DNA from: CAYLMG01 sp964493425
GTDB taxonomy: Bacteria > Planctomycetota > Phycisphaerae > Sedimentisphaerales > Anaerobacaceae
Length of the DNA stretch: 64,000 nucleotides
Assembly (NCBI GenBank): GCA_964493425.1
Contig: CAZBMW010000008.1
Coordinates: forward strand, 1-64,000
Reading direction: 5' to 3'
The number at the start of each line of letters is the position of its first letter. The first letter of the stretch is position 1. Under the pieces are notes generated by a model that ran no database searches, was not told the DNA's origin, and was given only the letters and a program-made list of their open reading frames with translations. This document shows positions 37,710 to 45,984 of this stretch, piece by piece. The position numbers and the translations under genes are program-made.

Positions 37710-38465
37710 TTACCTTCTTGCATCCAGAACCTTCTGGATGTATTTGATTGATACGATATCTTCCACTGCCAGCTTGAGATTGCCGCGCGAATCGATAAAG
37801 TAGCTGGCCGGTACGAACAGGTTCATATCGAAAGGGGAGGGCACCGCGTCCAGGGCCACATAAAAAACCGGGAATCTTATCTTGTGTTTCGCCGCATACT
37901 CCTTGACCATTTTTAACGTATCTTTGCCTGTATTGGTCTGATAGCATACCGCGAGGATTGCCAGCTTATCCTTGCTAATTCTCTCTCTAATCTCATTTAG
38001 AATTGCAATCTGGCTTTGACAGCCCGGGCACCATACCGCCCACGATAAAACTATCACATCCTTGCCCCTGTAGTCACTCAGCTTGTGGACTTTGCCGTTG
38101 ATATCCGTCAGTGTAAAATCGCCGGCCCATTTGCCGTACCAGTTCTTCGCCAGAAGCTTCCACTGAAACGCATCTTTGAGCAGCACATCCATTTTCAATC
38201 CTGACTTGTTTTCAGCCTTCATCTTGGGCGGTTCCGCCTCTACTATATCAGCACCACTTTTTTGTGTTTTGACGGCTTGTTGCTTTGTGTCGGCTTGATG
38301 TAGCTTCTTTAGTTCATAATCCTTTTTTGTTTCTGCCTGGCTGCTTGGTGTCGCTTCGGACTCCGGCTCCTCTTTCTTACCACAGCCTAAAGGGCACATT
38401 AGCCCCAAAATTCCGAGCAGAAAAATCGTCACATACATCCGTTTTATTTTTTTAAGAGGATACAT
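37710..38465 (-). CDS. TlpA-like thioredoxin-family protein, exported
   Basis: I start at the ATG at 38465, which has an AGGAGT site; an upstream in-frame start at 38495 is less likely. The product of about 251 residues opens with a basic and hydrophobic export signal (KKIKRMYVTIFLLGILGLM), then a Cys-containing CPLGCGKK that might be a lipoprotein site, though the lipobox is not canonical. A charged linker leads to a thioredoxin fold with WCPGC and the FxxPxxxxxD-like VPASYFIDSRGNL. Such proteins act in thiol-disulfide exchange in the envelope, often in cytochrome c maturation. The specific partner is unknown. Confidence 0.85.
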   Translation of the reverse strand: MYPLKKIKRMYVTIFLLGILGLMCPLGCGKKEEPESEATPSSQAETKKDYELKKLHQADTKQQAVKTQKSGADIVEAEPPKMKAENKSGLKMDVLLKDAFQWKLLAKNWYGKWAGDFTLTDINGKVHKLSDYRGKDVIVLSWAVWCPGCQSQIAILNEIRERISKDKLAILAVCYQTNTGKDTLKMVKEYAAKHKIRFPVFYVALDAVPSPFDMNLFVPASYFIDSRGNLKLAVEDIVSIKYIQKVLDARR

Positions 38466-38575
38466 TTCGTTTACTCCTAAATTAACACGTAACATACAAC
38501 CATAAAAACCAGCATTTTATCAATCCAAAACATAAGTTCAAGAACTTTTTACTCCTCTGTCAACTCGAAAATCGG

Positions 38576-38603
38576 TTGACAAAATAAATCGGCAGATTAA
38601 CAT
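38576..38603 (+). promoter_or_regulatory. Candidate promoter for the antiporter cluster
   Basis: Perfect TTGACA (38576-38581), 16-nt spacer, TAACAT (38598-38603), 83 bp before the first antiporter gene. Confidence 0.45.
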
Positions 38604-38685
38604 TGTTTCTTTTGGCCTGTTGGCTTTGGTTTTTACCTGTAACTGTTCGTAGCTTTCTTTTTTACTGTTTTTTTATTGAAATAAG

Positions 38686-40383
38686 ATGAGCGAGCTTTTG
38701 ACTTCAATTGTATCACAAGGCGGGCATCTGAACCTTATTTTGCTTATAGGCATTGCCATTTTTGGCGGAACTGCCGGCGCCAGAATCTTCCGCAGGTTTC
38801 ACATTCCCCAGGTTGTCGGCTATGTTACAATAGGCATCCTTTTAGGCCCCGTCTTAAAAATCATAAATCCATCTGTCGTTGGCGCTTTTGAGCCTTTCAA
38901 TGCCTTTGCTCTGGGCATAATCGGTTTTCTTATCGGCGGAGAGCTCAAAAGGGATATCTTCACACGATTCGGCAAACAGGTTTTCTGGATTTTGCTTTTT
39001 GAAGGTCTGACTGCATTTTTGCTCGTTGTCTTACTTTCCTTTCTCGCAGCCTCTTTCTTTTTCCAGTGGCACCTCGCCTTGGCAATCGCTCTTGTTTTCG
39101 GCGCGATTTGTTCCGCCACCGACCCTGCCTCGACCGTTAATGTCCTCTGGGAGTATAAAACGAGAGGCCCGCTAACCTCTATGCTCACCGCCATCGTTGC
39201 TCTCGATGACGCACTCGCTATGTTTTTGTACATCTGTTCTGTCCCAATCGCCGCAATTCTCATAGGTCATCAGCAGTCCGGTTTACTTAGAATGACCTTG
39301 TTGTCCCTTTATGATGTATCGGGTTCGCTGCTGCTCGGCTTTATCGCGGGCCTGCTGCTCCGTTTTATTATTAAGCTGCTCGAGGATGATGAGCTTATTC
39401 TGATTTTTTCTATAAGCTCGATAATCCTGACTATTGGTTTGGCTAAGATGCTTGAGCTGGACGTGATTTTATCTTCGATGGCGTTCGGCCTGACCTTTGT
39501 TAATACCGAGCCAAAGAGAAGCTCCAAAAGTTTCGACCTTGTTCAAAGATTTTCTCCACCCGTTTACGTCCTGTTTTTTGTTCTCATCGGCTCACGCCTG
39601 AATGTTTCAGGTTTCACCGCACATATAGCAATTTTTGCAGTAGCTTATGTTCTCGGGAGTATAATCGGCAAGACGTCCGGTTCGTATCTGGGAGCTGTTT
39701 ATTCGAAAGCCGTCCCAACGATAAAAAAGTATCTTGGCTTCTGTCTCTATCAGCAGGGCACTATCGCCGTCGCTTTGCTCATTATGGCCAGTCAGCGTTT
39801 CGAGGGTGAAATCAGGGACCTGATGTTATCAGTGATAATTGTCGGTATTTTTACACTTCAGCTCGTCGGCCCCGTCTTTGTAAGAGCTTCTGTTAAAAAA
39901 GCCGGCGAGGCAGGCCTGAATATCACCGAGGATGACTTGATAAAAGCCTATAAAGTCAGTGACGTTATGGACACCAAAATGTCCGTCATAGCGCCGGGAT
40001 TGTCTTTGAGCGAAGTCATTAAAATTGTCAGCGCCACCGACAGCTTTTATTATCCCGTTATTGACTCCGAGAGCAGACTCCTCGGAGCAATCACCCTCGA
40101 CAGCATCAGGACCACATTTGCAACTCAGGAATTGAACGACTGGCTGGTTGCTCTGGATATCGCTGTCTCTGTCCCGGCAAAACTGAATCCGCAAGTCTCT
40201 TTAGCCGAAGCTCTCGATAAAATAAAATATCTGGATGTGGATTATTTACCCGTTGTTAGTCCTGACAACGGTGATAAAATAATAGGAGTTCTTGATGCTC
40301 GGGCTGTCCATCGCAGGCTGATTGCTGAAGTTTTGGCTAAGCAGAGAGAGGCCGACAGTATGGGCAGGCCTGTGGAAGTGTGA
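38686..40383 (+). CDS. CPA2-type cation/proton antiporter with C-terminal CBS pair (first copy)
   Basis: The product has 565 residues. The first roughly 400 form a Na+/H+-exchanger domain of about 12 helices. The unwound-helix signature SATDPASTVNVLWEYKTRGP is followed by ALDDAL, whose Asp pair is typical of electrogenic antiporters. The last 140 residues hold two CBS motifs (VSDVMDTKM..., YLDVDYLPVVSPD), which usually bind adenosine nucleotides and gate transport. It is first of four genes with gaps of 36-50 bp and the same strand. Its domain order is the same as that of the fourth gene. The transported ion, Na+ or K+, cannot be decided. Confidence 0.9.
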   Translation: MSELLTSIVSQGGHLNLILLIGIAIFGGTAGARIFRRFHIPQVVGYVTIGILLGPVLKIINPSVVGAFEPFNAFALGIIGFLIGGELKRDIFTRFGKQVFWILLFEGLTAFLLVVLLSFLAASFFFQWHLALAIALVFGAICSATDPASTVNVLWEYKTRGPLTSMLTAIVALDDALAMFLYICSVPIAAILIGHQQSGLLRMTLLSLYDVSGSLLLGFIAGLLLRFIIKLLEDDELILIFSISSIILTIGLAKMLELDVILSSMAFGLTFVNTEPKRSSKSFDLVQRFSPPVYVLFFVLIGSRLNVSGFTAHIAIFAVAYVLGSIIGKTSGSYLGAVYSKAVPTIKKYLGFCLYQQGTIAVALLIMASQRFEGEIRDLMLSVIIVGIFTLQLVGPVFVRASVKKAGEAGLNITEDDLIKAYKVSDVMDTKMSVIAPGLSLSEVIKIVSATDSFYYPVIDSESRLLGAITLDSIRTTFATQELNDWLVALDIAVSVPAKLNPQVSLAEALDKIKYLDVDYLPVVSPDNGDKIIGVLDARAVHRRLIAEVLAKQREADSMGRPVEV

Positions 40384-40419
40384 TTTTTCTATTAATCTCT
40401 ATTAAATGGGAAACTGATT

Positions 40420-41232
40420 ATGAAGCTGATAGATTTAATGCGAAAAGAATGCATTGTTGCAAATGCGGCCCCTGAGAATAAAGAAGCCGCCTTAAAAATG
40501 GTCGTCGAATCTGCGAAGAAAAATCCCATTCTAAAAGATATCTCGCAGGACTCCCTGTTTGAAGCTCTTCTTGAAAGAGAGCGCCTCGGTTCTACCGGTT
40601 TCGGCTCGGCAGTAGCAATCCCGCATTGTCGAATCAGTTCTATTACCGACTTCGTGGTCGGCATTATTACGGTTCCTTCAGGTGTCGGCTTTGAGGCTCT
40701 CGATGAAAAAGACGTCAAACTCATTGTTTATATCATAGCTCCGCAGGAGCAGACCAACAGGCATATCAGGCTTCTGTCTGCTGTCTCACAGACTCTTTTG
40801 ATACCGGGAGTGGTTGAAGAAATACTTGCTCAAAAAAATGAGCAGACAATTCTGGAAAGTTTTCTTAGGCACACGCAAGCCGATATTAGAACTGAAGGCC
40901 AGACAGAAAAAAGTATATTACATATTCTTATTCAGGAGGAGAGTATTTTCAGGGACATAATCAGTGTCCTTGCCTCGATTGAGCCGACTTCTTTGGTTGT
41001 TATTAATGCTGAAACCGCTGCATCTTATCTTTCAAAGATGCCTTTATTCGCTGCGTTTTGGAACCATAGTTCACGAACGGAGGCAAAAATTATTATTACT
41101 CTCGTGGAAAGCGGACTTACAAATGAAATCATAAGGCGAATTGAATCTATAACCGGGAATCTTAACGAACGCACCGGAATTATGATAAACGTCCAGAACG
41201 TTTCTTATTCTGTTGGTTCTTTGCAGGCTTAA
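40420..41232 (+). CDS. PTS EIIA-like (fructose/nitrogen type) regulatory protein with C-terminal ferredoxin-like domain
   Basis: The product has 270 residues. The N-terminal 150 are a type 2 EIIA domain with phospho-acceptor His69 in AVAIPHCRI and GSTGFGSAVAIPH, as in EIIA-Ntr and EIIA-Fru. The C-terminal 110 residues (from about KSILHILIQEE) look alpha/beta, with a pattern like P-II-type small-ligand domains; this is a guess from strand-helix order. No EIIB, EIIC, HPr or EI gene is adjacent, so transport of sugar is unlikely. Lying between antiporter genes, it probably regulates ion transport; EIIA-Ntr is known to control K+ transport in E. coli. Confidence 0.85.
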   Translation: MKLIDLMRKECIVANAAPENKEAALKMVVESAKKNPILKDISQDSLFEALLERERLGSTGFGSAVAIPHCRISSITDFVVGIITVPSGVGFEALDEKDVKLIVYIIAPQEQTNRHIRLLSAVSQTLLIPGVVEEILAQKNEQTILESFLRHTQADIRTEGQTEKSILHILIQEESIFRDIISVLASIEPTSLVVINAETAASYLSKMPLFAAFWNHSSRTEAKIIITLVESGLTNEIIRRIESITGNLNERTGIMINVQNVSYSVGSLQA

Positions 41233-41275
41233 GGTAAAACCTCGCGCATTGTAACTTTAGGATGAAAGCTGAAAA

Positions 41276-42532
41276 ATGAATTTTGACCTGTCGTTTCTCA
41301 AAATCTCCTTATTAACTGCTCTTGGTCTGCTCTCTGTTATTGGCTTTTATCTCGGCCGGACGGCGAGACTGGTCAGGTTGCCTTCTCTTATCGGTTATAT
41401 GGTTCTCGGTGTAATACTTGGTCCTTCGTTATTTAACATCCTGGATGAGCCGGCTCTCGAAAGCCTCTCGTTTCTGACGCAGGTAGCACTTGGTTTTGTC
41501 GCCTTCAGTATCGGTACCGAGCTGAATATGGCCTCCTTGAAAAAGCTCGGCGTCGGAATAGTCTCTATAATTTTCGCCGAGTCTTTCGGAGCTTTTTTTG
41601 TGGTTACTGCCGGTATCTATCTGTTAACCAGGGATTTACCTTTTGCCCTTATTTTTGGTGCGATGGCTCCTGCGAGTGCACCTGCAGGTACCGTTGCCGT
41701 TATTCAGGAGTATAAGGCTAAAGGTAGCCTAACGAAGGCACTTTATGCGGTTGTTGGTTTTGATGACGGTCTTGCAATTCTTATTTTTGGCTTTGCTGCA
41801 GCCCTGGCTAAAAACCTTCTCATAGCGGAGGCTGCCGGCGGCCCGCACGAAAATGTCCTTCTCGCCTTGTCCCAGCCGGCGGAAGAAATTTTCTTTAGCT
41901 TTCTTTTAGGTGCATTTGTGGGATTTGTTATCAGCATTCTGGCGCGAAATATAAAAAATTCCAGGGAGTTGTTAATACTAATCTTCGGAGTGGTTTTGGT
42001 AGCTACAGGTTTGTCGAATCGATGGCACCTGTCCTTGATTCTTACCAATATGGTTGCTGGTTTCGTACTGGTAAATACCAGGCAGCACTCTGTATCACAT
42101 AATGTTAATGAAGCGATTTTAAGTGTTATGCCGTTGTTATTCGTCCTTTTCTTTTGTCTTGCGGGTGCACATCTGGAGGTTTCGACGCTGCCGGCATTGG
42201 GGCTCGTCGGACTCGTTTATATCCTTACAAGGTCGGCTGGACTCATAGGAGGTGCCAGGCTTGGTGCTATGTTCGGAAAGGTTGATGAAAATGTAAAAAA
42301 GTATATAGGTCTTGGAATCTTATCACAGGCCGGAGTCGCAATTGGACTCTCACTTATAATAAAACACGAACTGGATGTGCTTGGCACAACTTATAATATC
42401 CCGCATGCCGCTAAAATCGGTGTGGATGTCCTTACTACTGTCACTGCAACCTGCATTTTCTTTGAAATCGTCGGTCCTATTCTCACTAAAGTTGCCCTTC
42501 GAAAAGCTGGTGAAATACCTCATGAGCAATAA
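41276..42532 (+). CDS. CPA2-type cation/proton antiporter without CBS domains (second copy)
   Basis: The product has 418 residues and consists almost wholly of the transporter domain. The unwound-helix region reads APASAPAGTVAVIQEYKAKGSL, followed by VVGFDDGLAIL with the Asp pair. Relative to the other two copies it is the most divergent and lacks the nucleotide-binding CBS tail. The ATG is at 41276 after GATGAAAGC. It lies between the EIIA-like gene and the third antiporter, in the same orientation, so cotranscription is likely. It could form a functional heteromer or serve a different ion; neither can be shown here. Confidence 0.9.
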   Translation: MNFDLSFLKISLLTALGLLSVIGFYLGRTARLVRLPSLIGYMVLGVILGPSLFNILDEPALESLSFLTQVALGFVAFSIGTELNMASLKKLGVGIVSIIFAESFGAFFVVTAGIYLLTRDLPFALIFGAMAPASAPAGTVAVIQEYKAKGSLTKALYAVVGFDDGLAILIFGFAAALAKNLLIAEAAGGPHENVLLALSQPAEEIFFSFLLGAFVGFVISILARNIKNSRELLILIFGVVLVATGLSNRWHLSLILTNMVAGFVLVNTRQHSVSHNVNEAILSVMPLLFVLFFCLAGAHLEVSTLPALGLVGLVYILTRSAGLIGGARLGAMFGKVDENVKKYIGLGILSQAGVAIGLSLIIKHELDVLGTTYNIPHAAKIGVDVLTTVTATCIFFEIVGPILTKVALRKAGEIPHEQ

Positions 42533-42582
42533 CTTTAATATATTTCGTTTTTCTGCGATGATATTCCAATGAAAAAATTGCT

Positions 42583-44265
42583 ATGTGTTATACATCTGTC
42601 ATAGCGAGTGCTGATAACTTCTTAAATCTGGCTTTGCTGTTCGGCCTGATTATTCTCGGCGGAACTGTCGGGGCTCGACTTTCGCAAAAAATCCACGTAC
42701 CTCAGGTCGTAGGTGCTATCTTCATCGGCATATTGCTCGGTGACGTCTCCGGCCTTATAAAGCCCGAAACAATCGAAAAGCTCGAACCTTTTACAATGTT
42801 CGCTCTCGGCCTGATAGGCTTTATGATAGGCGGCGAATTGAGAAGTGAGGTATTCAAAAAGTACGGCAAACAGTTCTTCACAATACTTTTCTCACAGGGT
42901 CTCGGCGCCTTTTTACTCGTCGCTGCAGGAACTTCGCTGGCCGCTTTAGTGATAACGGAACAGCCCGCTACCGCTGTCGCTCTTGGCCTGGTCTTCGGAG
43001 CCATCGCCTCTGCCACCGCGCCCGCCGCAACCGCTAATGTCTTATGGGAGCACAAAACAAGAGGTCCGTTGACTGCCGCAATTCTCGCTATTGTCGCCCT
43101 CGATGATGCTCTCGCGCTTCTGCTCTATAGAGCTGCTGCTACCGGAGCAAAAGCACTTACCGCAGGCCCGGCCGAAGATTCCGTATTGGCTGGCACTTTT
43201 TTACTGCTCGCTGAGATTGTCGGTGCAATTTTACTTGGCTTTCTCGCCGCATTGTTTCTATTTTATTTGTTAAAGATTGTTAAAGCTGAGGACAAAATCC
43301 TCGAATTTACTCTCGCCTCGCTTTTATTGGTCGTCGGTGTATCGATGATACCTCACATTGACCCTATTTTACCCGCTATGGTTTTAGGCCTTACTCTTGC
43401 AAACCTGATGCCCAGACAGAGCAGAGCTGTTTTCAAGCTTGTGGAGAAATTTTCGCCGCCGATTTACATCTCGTTTTTCGTCCTTGCCGGTGCGCATATG
43501 CAGTTCGACAGGCTCACGATACCTGTTATTGTTATGATTTTGGTTTTTATTTTTACCCGGGCAGGCGGCAAAATCCTCGGTTGCTGGTTTGGGGCGACGT
43601 TTTCTACCGCTCCGAGGGTAGTTCAAAAATACCTTGGTATCTGCCTGCTGCCGCAGGCCGGTGTCTCTATTGGCTTGGCTATTCTCGCAAGCCGTCAGTT
43701 TGAGCCGCTTCTCGGACATACGATTATTATGGTAGTTATGACTGCCACATTCGCTATGGAAATTCTCGGCCCAATCCTCGTTAAAACAGGTGTCGCAAAA
43801 GCCGGTGAAATCGGCTTGAATGTAACCGAGGAGGACCTGATAAAAACTTATGCCGTAAAGGATGTTATGGATACCTCGCCTGTTACTATTACACAGGACC
43901 TGCCCCTTCATCAAATCCTCGAGGTCTTCAGCAGCACCGAAAATCTCTATTATCCTGTTATTGATAACGACTCAAGGATTATTGGTATAATAACCGTCGC
44001 CGACATCAAGCAGATCTTTGCCAGTCAGGATGTCGCCGGATGGCTGCTCGCCTGCGATGTCGCCGAGCCCGTCCTCGACAAAACTACTCCGAAAAAATCT
44101 CTCGAAGAGGCCGTCGAGCATATGGATAAGTTCAGCTTGGAAAATTTGCCTGTCGTTGAGAGCGAACATAATGACAAGCTCGTTGGAGTGCTCGACTATC
44201 GAAAGACTCTGCGTAAAATAAGTGCCGAAGTCCTGCGCAGAAGGCAAATGGCTGATAGTTCATAG
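42583..44265 (+). CDS. CPA2-type cation/proton antiporter with C-terminal CBS pair (third copy)
   Basis: The product has 560 residues, closely parallel to the first copy. Shared landmarks are GARLSQKIHVPQVVGA, SATAPAATANVLWEHKTRGP, ALDDAL and, at the end, two CBS motifs (AVKDMVMDTS-like VKDVMDTSPV, and LENLPVVESEHNDKLVGV). The N-terminus MCYTSVIASADNF was chosen because no better start is seen. It is last of the four-gene cluster. The rnpA promoter begins immediately after its stop, so the cluster probably ends here. Confidence 0.9.
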   Translation: MCYTSVIASADNFLNLALLFGLIILGGTVGARLSQKIHVPQVVGAIFIGILLGDVSGLIKPETIEKLEPFTMFALGLIGFMIGGELRSEVFKKYGKQFFTILFSQGLGAFLLVAAGTSLAALVITEQPATAVALGLVFGAIASATAPAATANVLWEHKTRGPLTAAILAIVALDDALALLLYRAAATGAKALTAGPAEDSVLAGTFLLLAEIVGAILLGFLAALFLFYLLKIVKAEDKILEFTLASLLLVVGVSMIPHIDPILPAMVLGLTLANLMPRQSRAVFKLVEKFSPPIYISFFVLAGAHMQFDRLTIPVIVMILVFIFTRAGGKILGCWFGATFSTAPRVVQKYLGICLLPQAGVSIGLAILASRQFEPLLGHTIIMVVMTATFAMEILGPILVKTGVAKAGEIGLNVTEEDLIKTYAVKDVMDTSPVTITQDLPLHQILEVFSSTENLYYPVIDNDSRIIGIITVADIKQIFASQDVAGWLLACDVAEPVLDKTTPKKSLEEAVEHMDKFSLENLPVVESEHNDKLVGVLDYRKTLRKISAEVLRRRQMADSS

Positions 44266-44294
44266 TTGCAGTTGAAAAAAATGTAGAATAATAT
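44266..44294 (+). promoter_or_regulatory. Candidate promoter for rnpA
   Basis: TTGCAG (44266-44271), 17-nt spacer, TAATAT (44289-44294). It starts just after the antiporter stop codon. Confidence 0.45.
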
Positions 44295-44308
44295 TTGCAT
44301 TTGTTTTT

Positions 44309-44713
44309 ATGAAGCGTTTATCTTTTCCAAAATCGGCAAGGCTTCTAAAAAACAGCCAGTTCAAGGCTGTTCTTGCTCGCAATATCCGCTCTTCGGACTC
44401 TTTGCTTACCGTCTTTATGGCCAAAAATAATCTTGGTCGCCCACGCCTCGGCCTATCCGTCGCAAAGGCCCTCGGCTCCGCTGTTATCAGAAATCGCCTG
44501 AAGAGATTAATAAGAGAGGCTTTTAGAAAGAACCAGCACGAAATACCCCAGGGCTTCGATTATCTGGTTATGCCCTCAGCTAAGTTTACCGAATCCGCAA
44601 AGGCCTCCGGCCCTGAGCGGATTGTGAAAAAAATAACCTTTGAGCAGGTGGAAAACTCTCTTTTGAAACTTATAAACCGGGTTGGACAAAACCGACCCGG
44701 CAAAGTACAATAA
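44309..44713 (+). CDS. rnpA: Ribonuclease P protein component
   Basis: Protein subunit that helps the RNase P RNA cut tRNA 5' leaders. The 134-residue product carries the RNR signature GSAVIRNRLKRLIREAFR (51-70 region) and the N-terminal FPKSARLLKNSQFK. It is slightly longer than usual, with a basic C-terminus. In most bacteria it follows rpmH (L34) and precedes yidC; neither is here. Instead a MerR-type gene follows after 5 bp, which is an uncommon setting. Confidence 0.94.
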   Translation: MKRLSFPKSARLLKNSQFKAVLARNIRSSDSLLTVFMAKNNLGRPRLGLSVAKALGSAVIRNRLKRLIREAFRKNQHEIPQGFDYLVMPSAKFTESAKASGPERIVKKITFEQVENSLLKLINRVGQNRPGKVQ

Positions 44714-44718
44714 GCAGA

Positions 44719-44985
44719 ATGGCAGAGAAGAAAACGCAATTGTTCTCTATTGGGCAGGCTGCAAAAAAAGCTGGAATTTCTCGACAGTCTCTGCAATATT
44801 ATCTTATGGTGGGACTCATTGAGCCTACCTGGGTTACTCAGACGAAAAGAAGACTCTTCGATGAAAGAGCTGTTGAGCGGGTCAGGATTATTAAAAGGCT
44901 GAACAAAACCGGATATCCGCTCAGGGAAATTAGAGAGTTGTTCCTCGAAGAAAAGCTGGATTTGAAAGGGCGCAAAAGTGAGTGA
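44719..44985 (+). CDS. MerR-family transcriptional regulator, short
   Basis: The product has 88 residues, essentially only the winged helix-turn-helix: FSIGQAAKKAGISRQSLQYYLMVGLIEPT and RLFDERAVERVRIIKRLNKTGYPLREIRELF. No ligand-binding C-terminal domain or metal-binding Cys set is present, so the signal is unclear. It starts 5 bp after rnpA and its end overlaps the MCE gene by 8 bp, so the three are probably cotranscribed. It may control its own operon. Confidence 0.88.
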   Translation: MAEKKTQLFSIGQAAKKAGISRQSLQYYLMVGLIEPTWVTQTKRRLFDERAVERVRIIKRLNKTGYPLREIRELFLEEKLDLKGRKSE

Positions 44986-45883
44986 TTATGACACAACACA
45001 AAGAATCAGGAATATCACCGTCGGTATTTTTGTAATCTTTGGCCTCTGTGCTTTCGGCTGGCTCGTCTTTCAATTCGGTGACCTGCCGACGATGTTCAGC
45101 AAAATCAATGCTTTCGATATTCACGTCCAGTTTGCCTCCGCTCCTGGTATTCAGGTCGATACTCCCGTACGCTTCTGCGGTTACCGGATTGGAAGTGTCA
45201 CAGGAGTCTCTCCGCCGCAAATACGCAAAGATCAGGATACAGGCCGCCAGTATCATCAAATGGCTGCCGTGCTCAGCATTGATAATAAATATAAAGCTAT
45301 TCCATCGAACGTTAAGGTTAAGTTAATGGTTCGAGGCCTTGGGAGCAGCTATGTCGAGCTTTTTGTTGACCCCACTTTGCCGCTCACACCGCGCGACCCC
45401 AATAAGCCCGAAACTGCTTTTCTGCGAGATGGTATGTTGGTGCAGGGTTATACCGGTACGACAAGCGATTTTTTTCCCGAGCAGACGCAGAGAGAGCTTG
45501 ATGAGCTTATCAAAAGCTTAAATATTATGATTAACAATGCTAACAGGATTATCGGCGACCCTAATAACAGGCAAAACATCAGAGCCTCCTTGCAAAATCT
45601 CAAAGACACAACATATCAGGCCACACAAACACTGGAACAGCTCGAGTCCTTTTTTGCCGCTGCGACCACGACAGCAGGCGATTTAAGCAAGACAATTGTT
45701 AAATTGCAGGCCATTTTAGATAAGGTAAATAACGGCGAAGGAACTCTCGGAAGAATTGTTAACGATGCGAAGTTCTATGAAAACTTGCTCGAAAATTCCC
45801 AGCAGTTGAATCTTATGCTCGAGGAGCTCAGAGAATTATTAAAAAAGTTAAATAAAAAGGGTGGAAAAATTACTGTGTTTTGA
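44978..45883 (+). CDS. MCE/MlaD-family lipid-transport substrate-binding protein
   Basis: The product has 301 residues. One N-terminal membrane helix (about 13-33) anchors an MCE domain (about 40-130; FASAPGIQVDTPVRFCGYRIGSV, MVRGLGSSYVELF). A long helical C-terminal part (about 150-295, DELIKSLNIMINNANRII...) probably forms the oligomeric tube seen in MCE proteins. They carry phospholipids between membranes with an ABC transporter (MlaE/MlaF). Those genes are absent here. The GTG start overlaps the MerR gene. Confidence 0.88.
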   Translation: MSDYDTTQRIRNITVGIFVIFGLCAFGWLVFQFGDLPTMFSKINAFDIHVQFASAPGIQVDTPVRFCGYRIGSVTGVSPPQIRKDQDTGRQYHQMAAVLSIDNKYKAIPSNVKVKLMVRGLGSSYVELFVDPTLPLTPRDPNKPETAFLRDGMLVQGYTGTTSDFFPEQTQRELDELIKSLNIMINNANRIIGDPNNRQNIRASLQNLKDTTYQATQTLEQLESFFAAATTTAGDLSKTIVKLQAILDKVNNGEGTLGRIVNDAKFYENLLENSQQLNLMLEELRELLKKLNKKGGKITVF

Positions 45884-45984
45884 GTTTCGAGTGCTCGAAT
45901 AGGTTTTTATATCGCATCCAGACTTCGCATCTGCCCTCGAGTGAATCTTGAAATTGTAACTTTGTAACCTGCAGTTGCATATAT

